Positions 22,870 to 32,870 of a DNA stretch of 64,000 bases are shown here, one piece after another. The translations under genes were made by a program, and so were the position numbers. The notes beneath the pieces were generated by a model. It was given only the letters and a program-made list of their open reading frames with translations, was not told where the DNA came from and searched no databases. The DNA comes from MFD04580-c1 sp963702995 (GTDB lineage: Bacteria; Planctomycetota; Phycisphaerae; Tepidisphaerales; Tepidisphaeraceae), in the NCBI GenBank assembly GCA_963702995.1, contig OY969783.1, forward strand, positions 4,774,001-4,838,000, given 5' to 3'. Positions within the stretch are counted from its first letter, which is position 1. The number at the start of each line of letters is the position of its first letter.

Positions 22870-23761
22870 TCAGGGCTTGCGGTAGATGGTCGGTTGCACG
22901 TAACGGAACCGGTGCGAGATGCCGGTCAGCGATTCGGAGTGCCCCGTGAAGAACAGCCCGCCGCTGTCGAGGCAGTCGTAGAACCGGCCGACGAGCGCCT
23001 CCTGCGTCGGCTTGTCGAAATAGATCATCACGTTGCGGCAGAAGATGAAGTCGAACGGCCCGCGGAACGGCCACGCGTCCATCAGGTTCAGATAGTTGAA
23101 CTGGGTCACGCTGCGCAGCGCGGCCGACCTGTAGCGCCGGGTTGGCCACGGCGGCGCGGGAGTTCCCGGGCGGCGGGGCCGGGATGAAGTACTTCTCCCG
23201 CATGAACTTTGGCACGTCGGCGAGGCGCGACGCGTCGTAGCGGCCTTCCCTGGCGGTTTGCAGCACGCGTCGGGAAATATCGGTCGCCAGGAGCTTGATG
23301 TCGTGCCGCCGCCGGTCGTCGCCGACGCCTTCGAGAAGGGTCATTGCCAGGGAGTAGGGCTCTTCGCCGGTGGAGCAGCCCGCGCTCCACGCCCGCACCC
23401 GCCGCGCCCCCGGCCCGTGCTTACCGGCCGCCAGAGCGGGGAGGAACTGCTCGGTCAGGTAGTTGAAGTGATTCCTCTCCCGGAAGAACTGCGTCAGGTT
23501 CGTGCTCAGGGCGTCCACGAGGTCGGCGAAATCCTCACTCGACGGGTCCGATAGCGCTTTATCCACGTACTGGCCGGCGGTGGCGAAGCCATGTTCGCGG
23601 GTCTGTTTGGCGACACGCGCCCGGACCAGCTCCTTCTTACCGTCGTGCAGGTTGATCTTGCAGTGCCGGTAGACGAGGTCCCGGATCCGAACGAAGTCGG
23701 CGTCGCACAGTTGGTCCGCCGCGACGGCACGTGCCGGGGGCTGTGATTGAGTGGGGGGCAT
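22870..23761 (-). CDS. cheR: Chemotaxis protein methyltransferase CheR (frameshifted)
   Basis: Methylates receptor glutamates using SAM. The N-terminal helical domain (IRDLVYRHCKINLHDGKKEL) and the SAM-binding segments ARRVRAWSAGCSTGEEPYSL and IKLLATDISRRVL are in the first frame. The rest (YLNLMDAWPFRGPFDFIFCR, NVMIYFDKPTQE, GLFFTGHSESL) is in another. The junction lies near 23146-23150 (AACCCGG), where a one-base change gives RRYRSAALRSVTQFNYLNL. The combined length of about 295 aa is normal for CheR. Confidence 0.93.
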
Positions 23762-23791
23762 CCGAGTCCTTCTGTCGGCCCGTCGAGTCGA

Positions 23792-24322
23792 TCAGGCCGC
23801 CTCGGCCGTCATGGCGCTTAGGTCGAGCAGGTCGCTGGTCGCCAGGACCTGGTCAATGTCGAGCAGGATCTTGACGGACTGCCCCACCTTGCCCATGCCC
23901 AGGACGAAGTCGGTATCGGCCGCCGCGCCGAAGCTGGGGGCGTCCTCAATGCTGTCGGCGCCGATGGTCAGGACCTCCAAGACTCGGTCCACCACCACGC
24001 CCGTGCTGCTCCGGCGGCCGTTGTGGCTCGATTCGACGACGATGATGCAGGTTTCGTCGGTGCGCTCCGCCGCGCCCATGCCGAACTTCGCCCGCAGATC
24101 GACGACCGAGATCACCTGGCCGCGAAGGTTCACCACGCCCTTGACGTAGGACGGCGTGCGCGGGACAGCGGTGATCTCCATGTAGCCGATGATCTCGCGG
24201 ACTTTGAGAATCTCCAGCCCGTACTCTTCCTTGCCCAGGGCGAACGTCAGGTATTTCCCGCCACGATTGCGGAGGGGGCGGGCGGCGGCGACGGCGGTCG
24301 CGGTGGCGGCTTCGGTGCTCAT
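23792..24322 (-). CDS. cheW: Chemotaxis coupling protein CheW
   Basis: A 176-aa SH3-like adaptor that links receptors to CheA. Family features are KYLTFALGKEEYGLEILKVR, AVPRTPSYVKGVVNLRGQVI, SVVDLRAKFGM and VVVDRVLEVLTI. The N-terminal 20 residues are Ala-rich. It starts 55 nt downstream of the cheA stop and precedes cheR by 30 nt, in one operon. Confidence 0.96.
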   Translation of the reverse strand: MSTEAATATAVAAARPLRNRGGKYLTFALGKEEYGLEILKVREIIGYMEITAVPRTPSYVKGVVNLRGQVISVVDLRAKFGMGAAERTDETCIIVVESSHNGRRSSTGVVVDRVLEVLTIGADSIEDAPSFGAAADTDFVLGMGKVGQSVKILLDIDQVLATSDLLDLSAMTAEAA

Positions 24323-24377
24323 GGTCAGGGCCTCCTGCGGACGTTGGCGTTCTTCCGGTTGCTTACGATTGGGTCGA

Positions 24378-26509
24378 TCAGGCGGCCAGATGGTTCGGCC
24401 CGCCTGCGGCGTCCGTCGGCTTCATGGACAGGTCGATCAGCCCGGGCACGTCGAGGATGAGGCTCACGTTGCCGTCCCCGAGGATCGCGCCGCCCGAGAC
24501 GCCGGGCACCTGCCCCAGGTCCCCGCCGAGCGACTTAATCACCACTTGCTGCTGCCCGACCAGCTCGTCCACGAGCAGGCAGCACCGCCGAGCGTCATCC
24601 TGGACGATGACGATCAACGCTTCCGACGGGTCTTCGGTCCTTGGCTTTACGTCAAAGAGCTTGTGGAGGCGCACGAGCGGGAGGAGGCGGTCGCGCACCA
24701 GGACCATCTCGTCGCGGTTCAGGACGGTTGAGATCTGGTGCTTCTTCGGCTGGATGCTCTGCTCGACGCTGGTGATCGGCAGGATGTAACGCTGTGTTCC
24801 GACGCGGATGATCAGGCCGTCGATCACGGCGAGGGTGAGCGGCAGGCGGATCGTAAACGTTGTCCCCTGCCCTTCACGGCTGGCGATGTCGATGCGGCCG
24901 CGAAGGCTCTCGACGTTCTTGCGGACCACATCCATGCCGACGCCGCGGCCGGAGATGTCGGTGATCTTGTCCGCGGTGGACAGGCCGGCGTGGAAGATCA
25001 GGTTGAAGATCTGCTGTTCAGTCAGTGGTTCATCGGGGCGGATGATCCCGGCGTCGATCGCCTTCTTGAGGATTTTGTCCTTCCGTAGCCCGCGGCCGTC
25101 ATCTTCGATCTCGATCAGGATCGTCCCCGCCTGGTGGTAGGCGCGAAGGGTGATGTTGCCGACGCGCGGCTTGCCCGCCTTGACGCGGGCGTCGGGCCCT
25201 TCCACGCCGTGATCGGCGGCGTTGCGAACCATGTGGACCAGCGGGTCGCCGATGGCGTCCACCACGTTGCGGTCGAGCTCGGTCTCGCCGCCTTCAATGT
25301 GAAGCTCGATGTCCTTGTTGGCCTTGCGGCTTAGGTCGCGGACCAGTCGCGACATTTTCTGGAAGGTCCCCTGGATCGGGACCATGCGCATCGACATCGA
25401 CAGGTCCTGCAGCTCGCGGGTGATCTTGCCCAGATGGGCGAGGTTGCGGGCGGCCCGCTGGTTCCCGGCGGCGACGGTAGCCAGGTCCATGCTGACCATG
25501 GACTGTGCGATCACCAGTTCGCCGATGTTGTCGATCAGCCGGTCGAGCCGGCTCGTCGAGACTTTAACGGTCGCCTCGGCCGTGCCCGACGCGGAGACGG
25601 CCGCCGGAAACGCCGCGGCCTGCGCCGCCGCGTCGCCCTCGCGCGCTTCGTCAAGCCCGTTGGCGGGCGTCGCGATCGCCGGTTGACGGGCGGCCGGTGC
25701 CGCGGCCGCAATCGGTTCACCAGCGACACACGCCCGCAGGCGACGCAGGGCCCCCGGCAAGGGCTCGACGATCGGAAGCGGTTTACCCGCCTTGACGGCG
25801 TCTTCCAGCGAAACCAGCAGGGCCTTCATCAAGTCCAATGCTTCAAGGACCACGTCCACCGTCGAGCCGGCAAGCTTCAGCTTGCCATGGCGGGCGAGGT
25901 CGAGCAGGTTCTCGGCCGTGTGGGCCAGCGCGCCGATCTGCTGGAGATTGAGGAAACCGGCAACGCCCTTGATCGTGTGGAAGCTGCGGAAGATCGCGTT
26001 AACGGCCTCGAGGTTCTAGGGTTCTCTTCGACCTGGAGAAGCGCCGTTTCGGCCGCCTCAAGGTGCCCCTTGGCCTCGGCGACGAACTCGAACGCGAGCG
26101 GCAAATCGTCCGCACTGAGGGTGGGCTCGGGCGGCAAGGTGTCGTGGGCAGCGTCGTCCCCGTGCGATGTTTGTGCTCTGGTCCGATCCTCGCCGGCACG
26201 AGGCGGTGTGGCGCCCGACGTGCCGGAGACGAGGTGCTGGAGCTCTGCGATGTCCTGAGCGACCCCGCGTAGAGCGGCGGCCGCGTCCTTCACCTCGCGG
26301 AGGATGATCCGTTCGACGGCGGCCGTTGCACCGCTCAGCAGGCTTGAGATGGGGCCGAGGGTGGCGGCTTCAGCCGCGGAGAGCGATTCGACGGAGCTCA
26401 GGAGGTCCTGGAGTTGGCCGAGGATTTCAACCATAGCCGGCGGATCTTGCGGGTCGGCAGACATCACGCGGGAAGCGAGTTGCTCGGTCAGGTCTGCGAT
26501 CTTGCTCAT
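24378..26509 (-). CDS. cheA: Chemotaxis histidine kinase CheA (frameshifted)
   Basis: Multi-domain kinase of about 710 aa. The HPt domain has the phospho-acceptor histidine in FRSFHTIKG; then come the dimerisation helices (VSTSRLDRLIDNIGELVIAQ), the HATPase with HMVRNAADHGVE, EDDGRGL, DISGRGVGMDVV and GQGTTFTIRLPL, and a CheW-like C-terminus. About 150 residues precede the HPt, more than usual. The frame breaks within the HPt at about 26015-26022: removing TA from CCCTAGAAC gives ENPNLEAVNAIFRSFHTIKG. The start ATG 26509 (MSKIADLTEQLASR) is likely. It is first in the operon. Confidence 0.95.
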
Positions 26510-26904
26510 CGTCGAGGGCTCCAGAGCCGGATCGGTGGGCGCGAAACTGAAGCACACCGCACGCGGCTACTACGGATGTTCGGGCTGACCAAGCCCCGCC
26601 TTAAGGACCGAGCTCAGTCGGGTTAACCCTCTCCCTGACCGAAGATCGATGCTCCATGACCCGTTTTAGCCCGTTTCATCCAACGGCCAGAGGCGAGCCC
26701 GCCCTCGCCGGTCGTTCCCCGTCACGGCACGCCCGCCGATAAGAGAGCGACGATCAGTCGTTTGCGAAGCAATGGGGGCAGCGAGGGTGGATGGATGCTG
26801 GCACGACCGTTGCGTCAGCGTCCACGGGGAGAGTGACCCCGACGACAATTGATGAGCAAGCGCCATGGCCTGCCGTGGGGCGGTGCGTGGTGGAAGGAGT
26901 ACCC
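26510..26904. other. Divergent promoter region between cheA and the royal-jelly-like gene
   Basis: Neither strand encodes a credible protein here. It must carry the promoters of the che operon (leftward) and of the gene at 26905 (rightward). No strong -35/-10 pair is obvious. A ribosome-binding site AAGGAG at 26894-26899 serves the rightward gene. Confidence 0.5.
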
Positions 26905-28215
26905 GTGACAACGACCAGGAAGAGTTACGTCGCGTACTGTCTCGGTATCGCGGCCGCCGGCTTTGCGGGTTGCATGTCGCATCCGTCAAGCTGGTATCAC
27001 GGCGAATCGGGCCCGACCGCGATGCATGCGTCCGATACCGCCAGGGCGGGGGCCGCGGGCGAGCAGTCGCGCCCGGCGGTCGTCCAGGTGGGGACGACCC
27101 AGACCCTCGCCACGTTCAGCGGCCCGATGCCAACCGGCGTGAGCGTGTCGCACAGCGGCCGCGTCTTTGTCAACTTCCCCCGGTGGGGCGATCCCGTGGA
27201 CTTCACGGTCGCGGAAATCAAGGACGGCAAGGCGACGCCTTTCCCGGATGCGGCGATCAACGCCTTTGACGCGGAGAAGGCGAGCGACCACCTGATTTCA
27301 GTCCAGAGCGTTGTCGTGGACCCGCTCGATCGGCTGTGGATCCTGGATACGGCCGCCCCGCAAATGGGGCAGACCCTCGTTAACGGGCCGAAGCTGGTCT
27401 GCGTTGACCTGTCAACCAACCAGGTCACCCGGATGATCGCCATTCCAGCCGATGTCGCCCTGCCGACGACGTACCTGAACGACGTCCGCTTCAACTTGAA
27501 GCTGGGGAAGAGCGGCGTCGCATTCATTACTGATTCGGCGGACAAGGGGCCGAACGGAATCATCGTGGTTGACCTCGAATCGGGTCAGAGCTGGCGCCGA
27601 CTGAACGACCACCCATCCACCAAGGCCGAGAAGGACTTTATTCCGATCGTCGAAGGTCAGCCGCTCCTGGCCCGCCCCGGCGATGGTGACGCCAAGACGC
27701 TCGCCATGGGCGCTGATGGGATCGCCATCAGCGCCGACGGGAAGCGCCTGTTCTACACCCCGTTGATCGGGCATCACTGGTACAGCGTCAGTGCCGAGGC
27801 ATTGGCCGATCGGAATGTGAAGGACGAGGAGGTTGCAAAGACGATCGTCGATCACGGCGACCGGGGCTACGCGTCGGATGGGCTGGAGTGCGACTCCGCG
27901 GGGAGGCTTTACTTCACCGACTACGAGCACAACGCCATTCGCCGCCGGGCGACGAACGCCATGGGGTCGCAAACCACCAAGACCAGCGGCGAGGAGGCCA
28001 CGAGCGGCGCGAGCACGGTCAGTGAGGAGATCCTCGTGCAGGGGCCGCAGATCGTCTGGCCCGACACCCTGTCGATCGGGCCGGACGGGTTCCTGTATTT
28101 CACGGCGAACCAACTGAACCGACAGGCCCGATTTCATGGCGGGAAGGACCTCCGCCAGAAGCCCTACCTCCTTCTGCGTACGAAGGTCGAAGCGGCGCCG
28201 GTTGATCCACGTTGA
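26905..28215 (+). CDS. Major royal jelly protein-family lipoprotein
   Basis: 436 aa. GTG 26905 is chosen because AAGGAG ends 5 nt upstream and it gives a clean lipoprotein signal (YVAYCLGIAAAGFAGC, lipobox FAGC). The beta-propeller matches the yellow/major-royal-jelly family: MPTGVSVSHSGRVFVNFPRW near the start, LWILDTAAP, TYLNDVRFN, AFITDSADKGPNGIIVVDL, DGIAISADGKRLFYTPL and a final TLSIGPDGFLYFTANQL. Bacterial members are secreted; the reaction or ligand is unknown. It is divergent from the che operon. Confidence 0.88.
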   Translation: MTTTRKSYVAYCLGIAAAGFAGCMSHPSSWYHGESGPTAMHASDTARAGAAGEQSRPAVVQVGTTQTLATFSGPMPTGVSVSHSGRVFVNFPRWGDPVDFTVAEIKDGKATPFPDAAINAFDAEKASDHLISVQSVVVDPLDRLWILDTAAPQMGQTLVNGPKLVCVDLSTNQVTRMIAIPADVALPTTYLNDVRFNLKLGKSGVAFITDSADKGPNGIIVVDLESGQSWRRLNDHPSTKAEKDFIPIVEGQPLLARPGDGDAKTLAMGADGIAISADGKRLFYTPLIGHHWYSVSAEALADRNVKDEEVAKTIVDHGDRGYASDGLECDSAGRLYFTDYEHNAIRRRATNAMGSQTTKTSGEEATSGASTVSEEILVQGPQIVWPDTLSIGPDGFLYFTANQLNRQARFHGGKDLRQKPYLLLRTKVEAAPVDPR

Positions 28216-28314
28216 AACTCAGTGACGGGCTTCTGATGCAAGCGGCCGCCATTCGGGCGGCCGCATGCGTTTGGCGTCGGACAGGGATTGGCCGTCTTTC
28301 GTTTGGACTTCCGG

Positions 28315-28385
28315 AACGCCAACTCAACCTGCGAACGCCGACGTCCTCGTCGGCCGGACGTGATAGGCCGACGAGGACGTTCCGC
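28315..28385. repeat. Inverted repeat (family C, GACGTCCTCGTCGGC)
   Basis: GAACGCCGACGTCCTCGTCGG at 28333-28353 pairs with GGCCGACGAGGACGTTCC at 28366-28383. A partial extra copy of GGAACGCCAA precedes it. It lies in the 330-nt gap before the Tat isomerase gene and matches the repeat at 53369-53432. Confidence 0.8.
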
Positions 28386-28551
28386 GGAGGTGCTCGCGTT
28401 GTCTCCTCGGTGCCATTGCCAACGATGGACGGCCGCACCCGACCGAGCTCGATCAGCGGAATCGTGCGAAGCGGATGACCGGCTGCTATGATTTCCGCCC
28501 GTGACGCGCCTTCCCCCGCGCGGACCGACTTCCCACTGATCGGGCGTGAGC

Positions 28552-29554
28552 ATGGGCATCCAGTCGCCTTACATTCCTTCGCCGTCCATCTCGCGTCGCA
28601 CGTTCCTTGCCCAGGCGGCGGCTGTTGGGATGGTCGGCACGGTTGGCGTGGCGGGTGTGCCCCGTCGCTCATCGGCCGCCGCTTCGGCCAGGACGCGGCC
28701 GGCCTCGGGCATCACGTTCGGCTTCAGCACCTACGGCCTCAAAACACTCTCGACCGAGCAGGCGATCGCCACCATCGCCGACATCGGCTTCGACTCCGTC
28801 GAAATTGCCGTGCTGGCCGATTGGGATGCCGACCCGCTCAAGCTCGGGCGCGAACGCAGGGCGACGCTCCGCAGGCTGCTGGCCGATCGCGGCGTGCGTC
28901 TCACGGCGCTGATGGAGAATCTCTCCCCGCAGCTCGACGCGGAACGACATGCGAAGGCGCTCGAGCGACTGAAGGCGGCCGCCGGGCTGGCTCACGACCT
29001 AGCGCCCGATGCGCCGCCGCTGATTGAGACCGTCCTGGGGGGCAAGGATTGGCTGGTCTCCAAGCCGATCTTCCTCCGGCGTCTCCCCGACTGGGCGGCC
29101 GTCGCGAAGGAAGGGGGCGTGACACTGGCGATCAAGCCACACCGCGGCAACGCCATCAGCCGGCCCGAGCACGCGTTGGAACTGCTGGAAGCGCTGGCCT
29201 GAGTCCAAATTGCGGCTCGCCTACGACTACTCTCATTTCGTCTTTACCGACCTCACGATGCCGGCGACGTTGCGGGACCTGCTCCCACATACCGTCTTCG
29301 TGGCGATCAAAGATGCGGCGGTGGTTGACGGCAAGGTCGGCTTCCGCCTGCCGGGCGAGACTGGCGCAATCGACTACGCCGCGCTGCTCCGGCAGCTTGC
29401 GGCCGCCGGCTATCGCGGGGATGTCAACTGCGAGGTCTCGGCGCAACTCTTTAATCAGCCCGGTTTTGACGGCGTTGCCGCGGCGAGGACGTGTTACAAG
29501 AACGTCGCCCCCGCCTTCGCCGCGGCCGCCGTAGAGCGGCCGGCTCGCACGTGA
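28552..29554 (+). CDS. Tat-exported sugar phosphate isomerase/epimerase-like TIM-barrel protein (frameshifted)
   Basis: A twin-arginine signal (ISRRTFLAQAAAVGMVG) is followed by a xylose-isomerase-like TIM barrel: ITFGFSTYGLKTLSTEQAI, IGFDSVEIAVLADWD, GVTLAIKPHRGN, then in a second frame LRLAYDYSHF, HTVFVAIKDA and YRGDVNCEVSAQLF. Metal-ligand-type residues (E in VEIAV, H in IKPH, D in YDYSHF, E in CEVS) are all present once the frames are joined. The shift is near 29196-29201 (CTGGCCTGAG). Bacterial proteins of this kind act on periplasmic sugars; the substrate is not known. Confidence 0.85.
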
Positions 29555-29616
29555 GCGGCGCGGCGCCCCAGACAGACTGCACCCGAACTTCGAACGTTAC
29601 CCAACCGGAGGCCCTG

Positions 29617-30221
29617 ATGCCCGACGTACTGATGCCCATCGGCGACGCGACCGAGGTCATGGATACGCTCTACCCGTGGTTCCGCCTCCCGGAGGACGGC
29701 TATCGTGTGGTCGTCGCCGGGCCAAGGCGCGACTCTATCACGGCGTGATGCACGAGATCCCGCCGTCGGAGAACATCCCGTGGGACATCACCCGCGAACA
29801 GCAGGCCTATCACGTCAAGGCGACCGTCGCGTTCGCCGACGTGGACCCTTCTCAATATGCCGGCCTGTTCCTAAGCGGCGGCCGCGCGCCCGAGTACCTG
29901 CGCTACGACCAGGACCTGCTCCGGATTACCCGCCATTTCTTCGAAGAGGGGAAGCCCGTCCTGATGGTCTGCCACGGCGTCGAGATCGCCGCCGCCGCCG
30001 GATGCCTCAAAGGCCGGCACGCGACCACTGTCGCCAAGTGTGCGCTGGACATCACCCAGTTCGGCGGCGCGTACAGCGACGCGCCGGTCGTGATCGACGG
30101 CAATTTGGTCAGTTGCCGGACGTGGCACGACTACAGCGCCTGCTTCAAGCCATTCATCGAGCGACTCCGCGCCGCCGAGGCGGCCGCCGTGCGCCCGCTC
30201 GTCGGCGCCGGGCACCAATGA
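29617..30221 (+). CDS. DJ-1/PfpI-family protein (frameshifted)
   Basis: About 200 aa. ATG 29617 has GGAGG 5 nt upstream. It begins MPDVLMPIGDATEVMDTLYP and continues GYRVVVAGP; a missing base near 29723 shifts the frame, after which KARLYHGVMHEIPPSE, YAGLFLSGGRAPEYLR and the nucleophile elbow PVLMVCHGVEIAAAAG follow. The Cys-His pair of this class I glutamine amidotransferase-like fold is present. Members are peptidases, glyoxalases or deglycases; which applies is not clear. It lies directly after the Tat isomerase on the same strand, possibly one unit. Confidence 0.85.
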
Positions 30222-30329
30222 CCCGCGTGACATCCCGGTAGGGCACGCATCGCGTGCCGCCGACAGCCGCCTCTATCGCCCCATCCACGTCCCGTTGGGC
30301 GAATGCGGCTCAAGGCGGCGCTGTGCGGC

Positions 30330-30462
30330 GATGCCATCCGACGTGCCGCCGCTGCGCTCACCGGCGGCCGTTTCGCGCGGTCGCCAACATCGCCGGTGAG
30401 GGCACCGGCGGCACTTTGATTCGAGAGTTGACCCGCTGATTCAGTTGAGTTGGAGCGGCCCA
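30330..30462. repeat. Family A element, diverged 5' part
   Basis: Contains GATGCCATCCGACGTGCCGCC, a degenerate left hairpin, a perfect right hairpin at 30391-30414, then TTTGATTCGAGAG, ACCCGCTGATTCAG and the terminal GGAGCGGCCCA. Flanks match the elements at 55028 and 56608, but the first 40 bp do not. The gene-free gap is 30222-30740. Confidence 0.8.
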
Positions 30463-30496
30463 CAGTGGCCCGTTCGGACGGGAAACTTCGGGTGTG

Positions 30497-30664
30497 GGGC
30501 CTGTACGGGGAGCCACCGTTTGGTGATTGCCTGTCCGTCCCGGCACCCGTGCGGACCATCCGGGTGCGACGCGCCGTCCGATTCGAAAGGTCCGCACGTG
30601 AGGCTCCGAAGGGATTGCCCTCGCGGCCCTGTTCGACGCCTCCCATGCGGGATCTCTACACGGC
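30497..30664. repeat. Inverted repeat cluster (family B, GGTCCGCACGGGAG)
   Basis: Copies of CCCGTGCGGACC and GGTCCGCACGTGAGG with flanking GGCCTGTACGGGGAG and GCCTCCCATGCGGGATC form two adjacent imperfect hairpins. The same words occur at 37496-37652 and 63851-63920. Confidence 0.65.
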
Positions 30665-30740
30665 AACCCTAAGTTTTCGGTGGAACGGGCCGATGGGCGC
30701 CGACTCCCGAAACCGCGCGTTTCCCCCAGCGCAGCGGCGC

Positions 30741-32363
30741 TCAACCTCCATGCTTCAGTTTGTGCTTGTCGAGCTTCAACTGATGTTGGGCGGCTTTGAT
30801 GGCGGCCTTGTCGTTGTGCTCGAGGAGCTTACCGGCCGCTTCGTCGGCCTTTGATTTGGCCTTGGTGGTGGCGGTGTCGGACTTGAGCTGGAGCTTGAAC
30901 GTGGCGAGCTCGGCCTTGTCGGCCGCGAGCGCGGCAGGGTTATGGCGATCGACCTTTTCCTGCTTTTTCAATGCTTTGATCGCGGAGTTGTCGGCGGCGA
31001 GGGTCGTGTGGGCGTTGGCCTTGTCGGTTGCGAGGGTGGATGCCAGCGCCGCCCGATCAGCGGCTAACTGGGCCGTTTCGGTCTGAATCGCCTGCTCGTC
31101 GTTGAGGATCGCGACGGGTGTCGGGGTGGGAGTGGGCGTCGGAGTCGGAGTCGGAGTCGGAGTCGGCGTGGGCGTTGGGGTCGGCGTGGGCGTTGGGGTC
31201 GGCGTGGGCGTTGGGGTCGGCGTGGGCGTCGGGGTCGGCGTGGGAGTGGGCGTCGGTGTCGGAGTGGGCGTCGGTGTCGGGGTCGAAGCGGGCGTCACGT
31301 TGCTCACGATCGCCACGATATTGTGAAAGTTGTAGCCGACCGGCGCGTTGAATTCGGTCGCGGTGACGATGTACGTATTGGCGACGGTGGAGCCGTCGGG
31401 GTTCTTCATCGGGAAGACGCGGAACTTGTGCTGCTGGGTCGAGTCCCAGGTGTTGTAGACGTCCTGGCTCCAGCCGATCCGGTTGACCCCGTTGTCCTTG
31501 ATCGCCGACTGGAAGTAGAAGCCGAACGTCCCACTCCCCGGGTCGAAGCCCGTCAGGCCGACCGGCGACGGGTCAACCGATTGGGCATCCGACTGGTTGA
31601 TGCTGAACAGCGATGTCCGCGCCCCCGGCTGGCTCGCCGTGTAATAGCCGAACCCGTACGCCGGCTGCGCCTGAACCGTGAAATTCGCCAGGTCGGTGAT
31701 GGTCACCGGGCCGCTGCCCGCCTTCTGGAACGTCTGCGCCGCCACCTCCTGAGTGGAGGCGTCGGGCGTGACAGGGTAGGTGCTGTTGGCCTCATTGCTG
31801 TCATTGGGGCCCATGCCGACGATCGTCGGGATGTCGTACGCGCGCAGGATCCGAGTTAGCGACGGCTCGTTGCTCCCGCCGACGCCGGCGGTGCCGATCC
31901 CGTGCAGGATGACCGCCGACGGGGACTGCGAGTCGCCGATGAGCAGTTCGGCACCGAATCGCCCGACGCCGGTCGCGCTGAAGTCAACCTGGATGGCGGC
32001 CGATGCCCCCGGCCCCAGGCTTGCCGGCAGCGACCCCCTATTCACGATGCTGAAGCGACTCGGGTCCTCAGTGCCGCCATAAGTCGAATCCCCCGCGTCG
32101 CTGACGATCGAAAGCCCGCCGCTGGCGAGCGGCTCTGGCGCCGGGCCGTTGTTCGTCACCGTGACCGTCAGCGTCGGGCTCGCCGCGCCATTCTGCACCG
32201 CATTAAAGACCAGCAGATTGCCGCCCAGCGGCCCGTTGGTGCTGATCGCGAGGAACTGGGACAACAGAGTCCGCTGCTCCAGCGACTCGACGGCGGCGTT
32301 CGCCGCAGCGAAAGTATGTGACGTAGTCCGGCGCGATCGCTGTAGACGGAACATGACATTCAC
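30741..32363 (-). CDS. Planctomycete surface protein with (TP)n linker and coiled-coil tail
   Basis: 540 aa. The N-terminus carries AAVESLEQRTLLSQF, the planctomycete export/anchoring signature, within 40 residues. A beta-rich region with TLTVTVTNNGPAPEPL and IQVDFSATGVGRF resembles an abnormal-spindle/choice-of-anchor-type Ig domain. It is followed by a segment (YDIPTIVGMGPNDSNEAN, FGFYFQSAIKDNGVNRIGWS) of unknown fold. Then come about 30 Thr-Pro dipeptides and a Lys/Ala/Asp-rich C-terminus of about 120 residues that is predicted to be coiled coil. The linker suggests a wall-spanning or glycosylated stalk. Function unknown. Confidence 0.8.
   Translation of the reverse strand: MNVMFRLQRSRRTTSHTFAAANAAVESLEQRTLLSQFLAISTNGPLGGNLLVFNAVQNGAASPTLTVTVTNNGPAPEPLASGGLSIVSDAGDSTYGGTEDPSRFSIVNRGSLPASLGPGASAAIQVDFSATGVGRFGAELLIGDSQSPSAVILHGIGTAGVGGSNEPSLTRILRAYDIPTIVGMGPNDSNEANSTYPVTPDASTQEVAAQTFQKAGSGPVTITDLANFTVQAQPAYGFGYYTASQPGARTSLFSINQSDAQSVDPSPVGLTGFDPGSGTFGFYFQSAIKDNGVNRIGWSQDVYNTWDSTQQHKFRVFPMKNPDGSTVANTYIVTATEFNAPVGYNFHNIVAIVSNVTPASTPTPTPTPTPTPTPTPTPTPTPTPTPTPTPTPTPTPTPTPTPTPTPTPTPTPTPTPVAILNDEQAIQTETAQLAADRAALASTLATDKANAHTTLAADNSAIKALKKQEKVDRHNPAALAADKAELATFKLQLKSDTATTKAKSKADEAAGKLLEHNDKAAIKAAQHQLKLDKHKLKHGG
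31112..31290. repeat. Hexanucleotide minisatellite coding for (TP)n
   Basis: About 30 imperfect GGNGTN hexamers on the plus strand encode Thr-Pro dipeptides on the minus strand, with visible higher-order units (GGCGTGGGCGTTGGGGTC). Such arrays are prone to copy-number change and to misassembly. Confidence 0.9.
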
Positions 32364-32553
32364 CTTCCGCCCGCTGGGCGGCGAGCAAGTTCAGTGCAGT
32401 ATTGAAAGCGGCCCGGAGCGTGGCCACGCGGGGCGACCCGGGACCGAAAATTGAACCGCTATCCTGATCGGAGTCAATCGAATGCAAAATGCCGCTCGGC
32501 CAGGGGCGCCTCGATCGGGTGGCAGGCGTCACACCGCTGGGAACGTCGCCAAC

Positions 32554-32577
32554 GAGCCGCGCCCGTCAGGAAGCGGG
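32554..32577. repeat. Family E repeat (GCGCCCGTCAGGAAGCGGG)
   Basis: This word, followed by CTGTCGCCGTACCCGGCGAC, is the reverse complement, with a few mismatches, of about 44 bp at 47576-47619. It lies upstream of the 81-bp duplication in the gap 32364-32870. Confidence 0.6.
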
Positions 32578-32685
32578 CTGTCGCCGTACCCGGCGACTGG
32601 CGCTTCAAGCACCGATTGATGCCCCCAATTCGCTCCGTCGGGTGTAACATCCCTTGGAGAGGACGTTGCGGGCGAGACGTCGTTT

Positions 32686-32847
32686 CAACAAATCGGAGAA
32701 ATGAAACGGGAATGAAACGAGGACGTAGCTATTTCCGGATTCTAGCTACGTCCCCGTTTCACGTCCCAACAAATCGGAGAAATGAAACGGGAATGAAACG
32801 AGGACGTAGCTATTTCCGGATTCTAGCTACGTCCCCGTTTCACGTCC
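32686..32847. repeat. Two perfect tandem copies of an 81-bp unit with internal hairpin
   Basis: Copy 1 is 32686-32766 and copy 2 is 32767-32847, identical base for base. Each has an inverted repeat (GACGTAGCT ... TAGCTACGTC) around ATTTCCGGATTC, plus outer GAAACGGG / CCCCGTTTC arms. A third partial CGTTTCACGTCC follows at 32850. Composition is lower in GC than the surroundings. It lies just upstream of a small membrane ORF and a transposase cluster. Confidence 0.95.
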
Positions 32848-32870
32848 ACCGTTTCACGTCCAAGGGATTC

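Noticed and set aside
19691..26509. Programmed frameshifting as an explanation for the broken che genes
   Set aside because: The breaks lie at unrelated sites without a common slippery heptamer or downstream stem, and affect four genes of one operon; sequence error is simpler.
31112..31290. Hexamer array considered as CRISPR or regulatory repeat
   Set aside because: It is an in-frame minisatellite coding for Thr-Pro within a surface protein.
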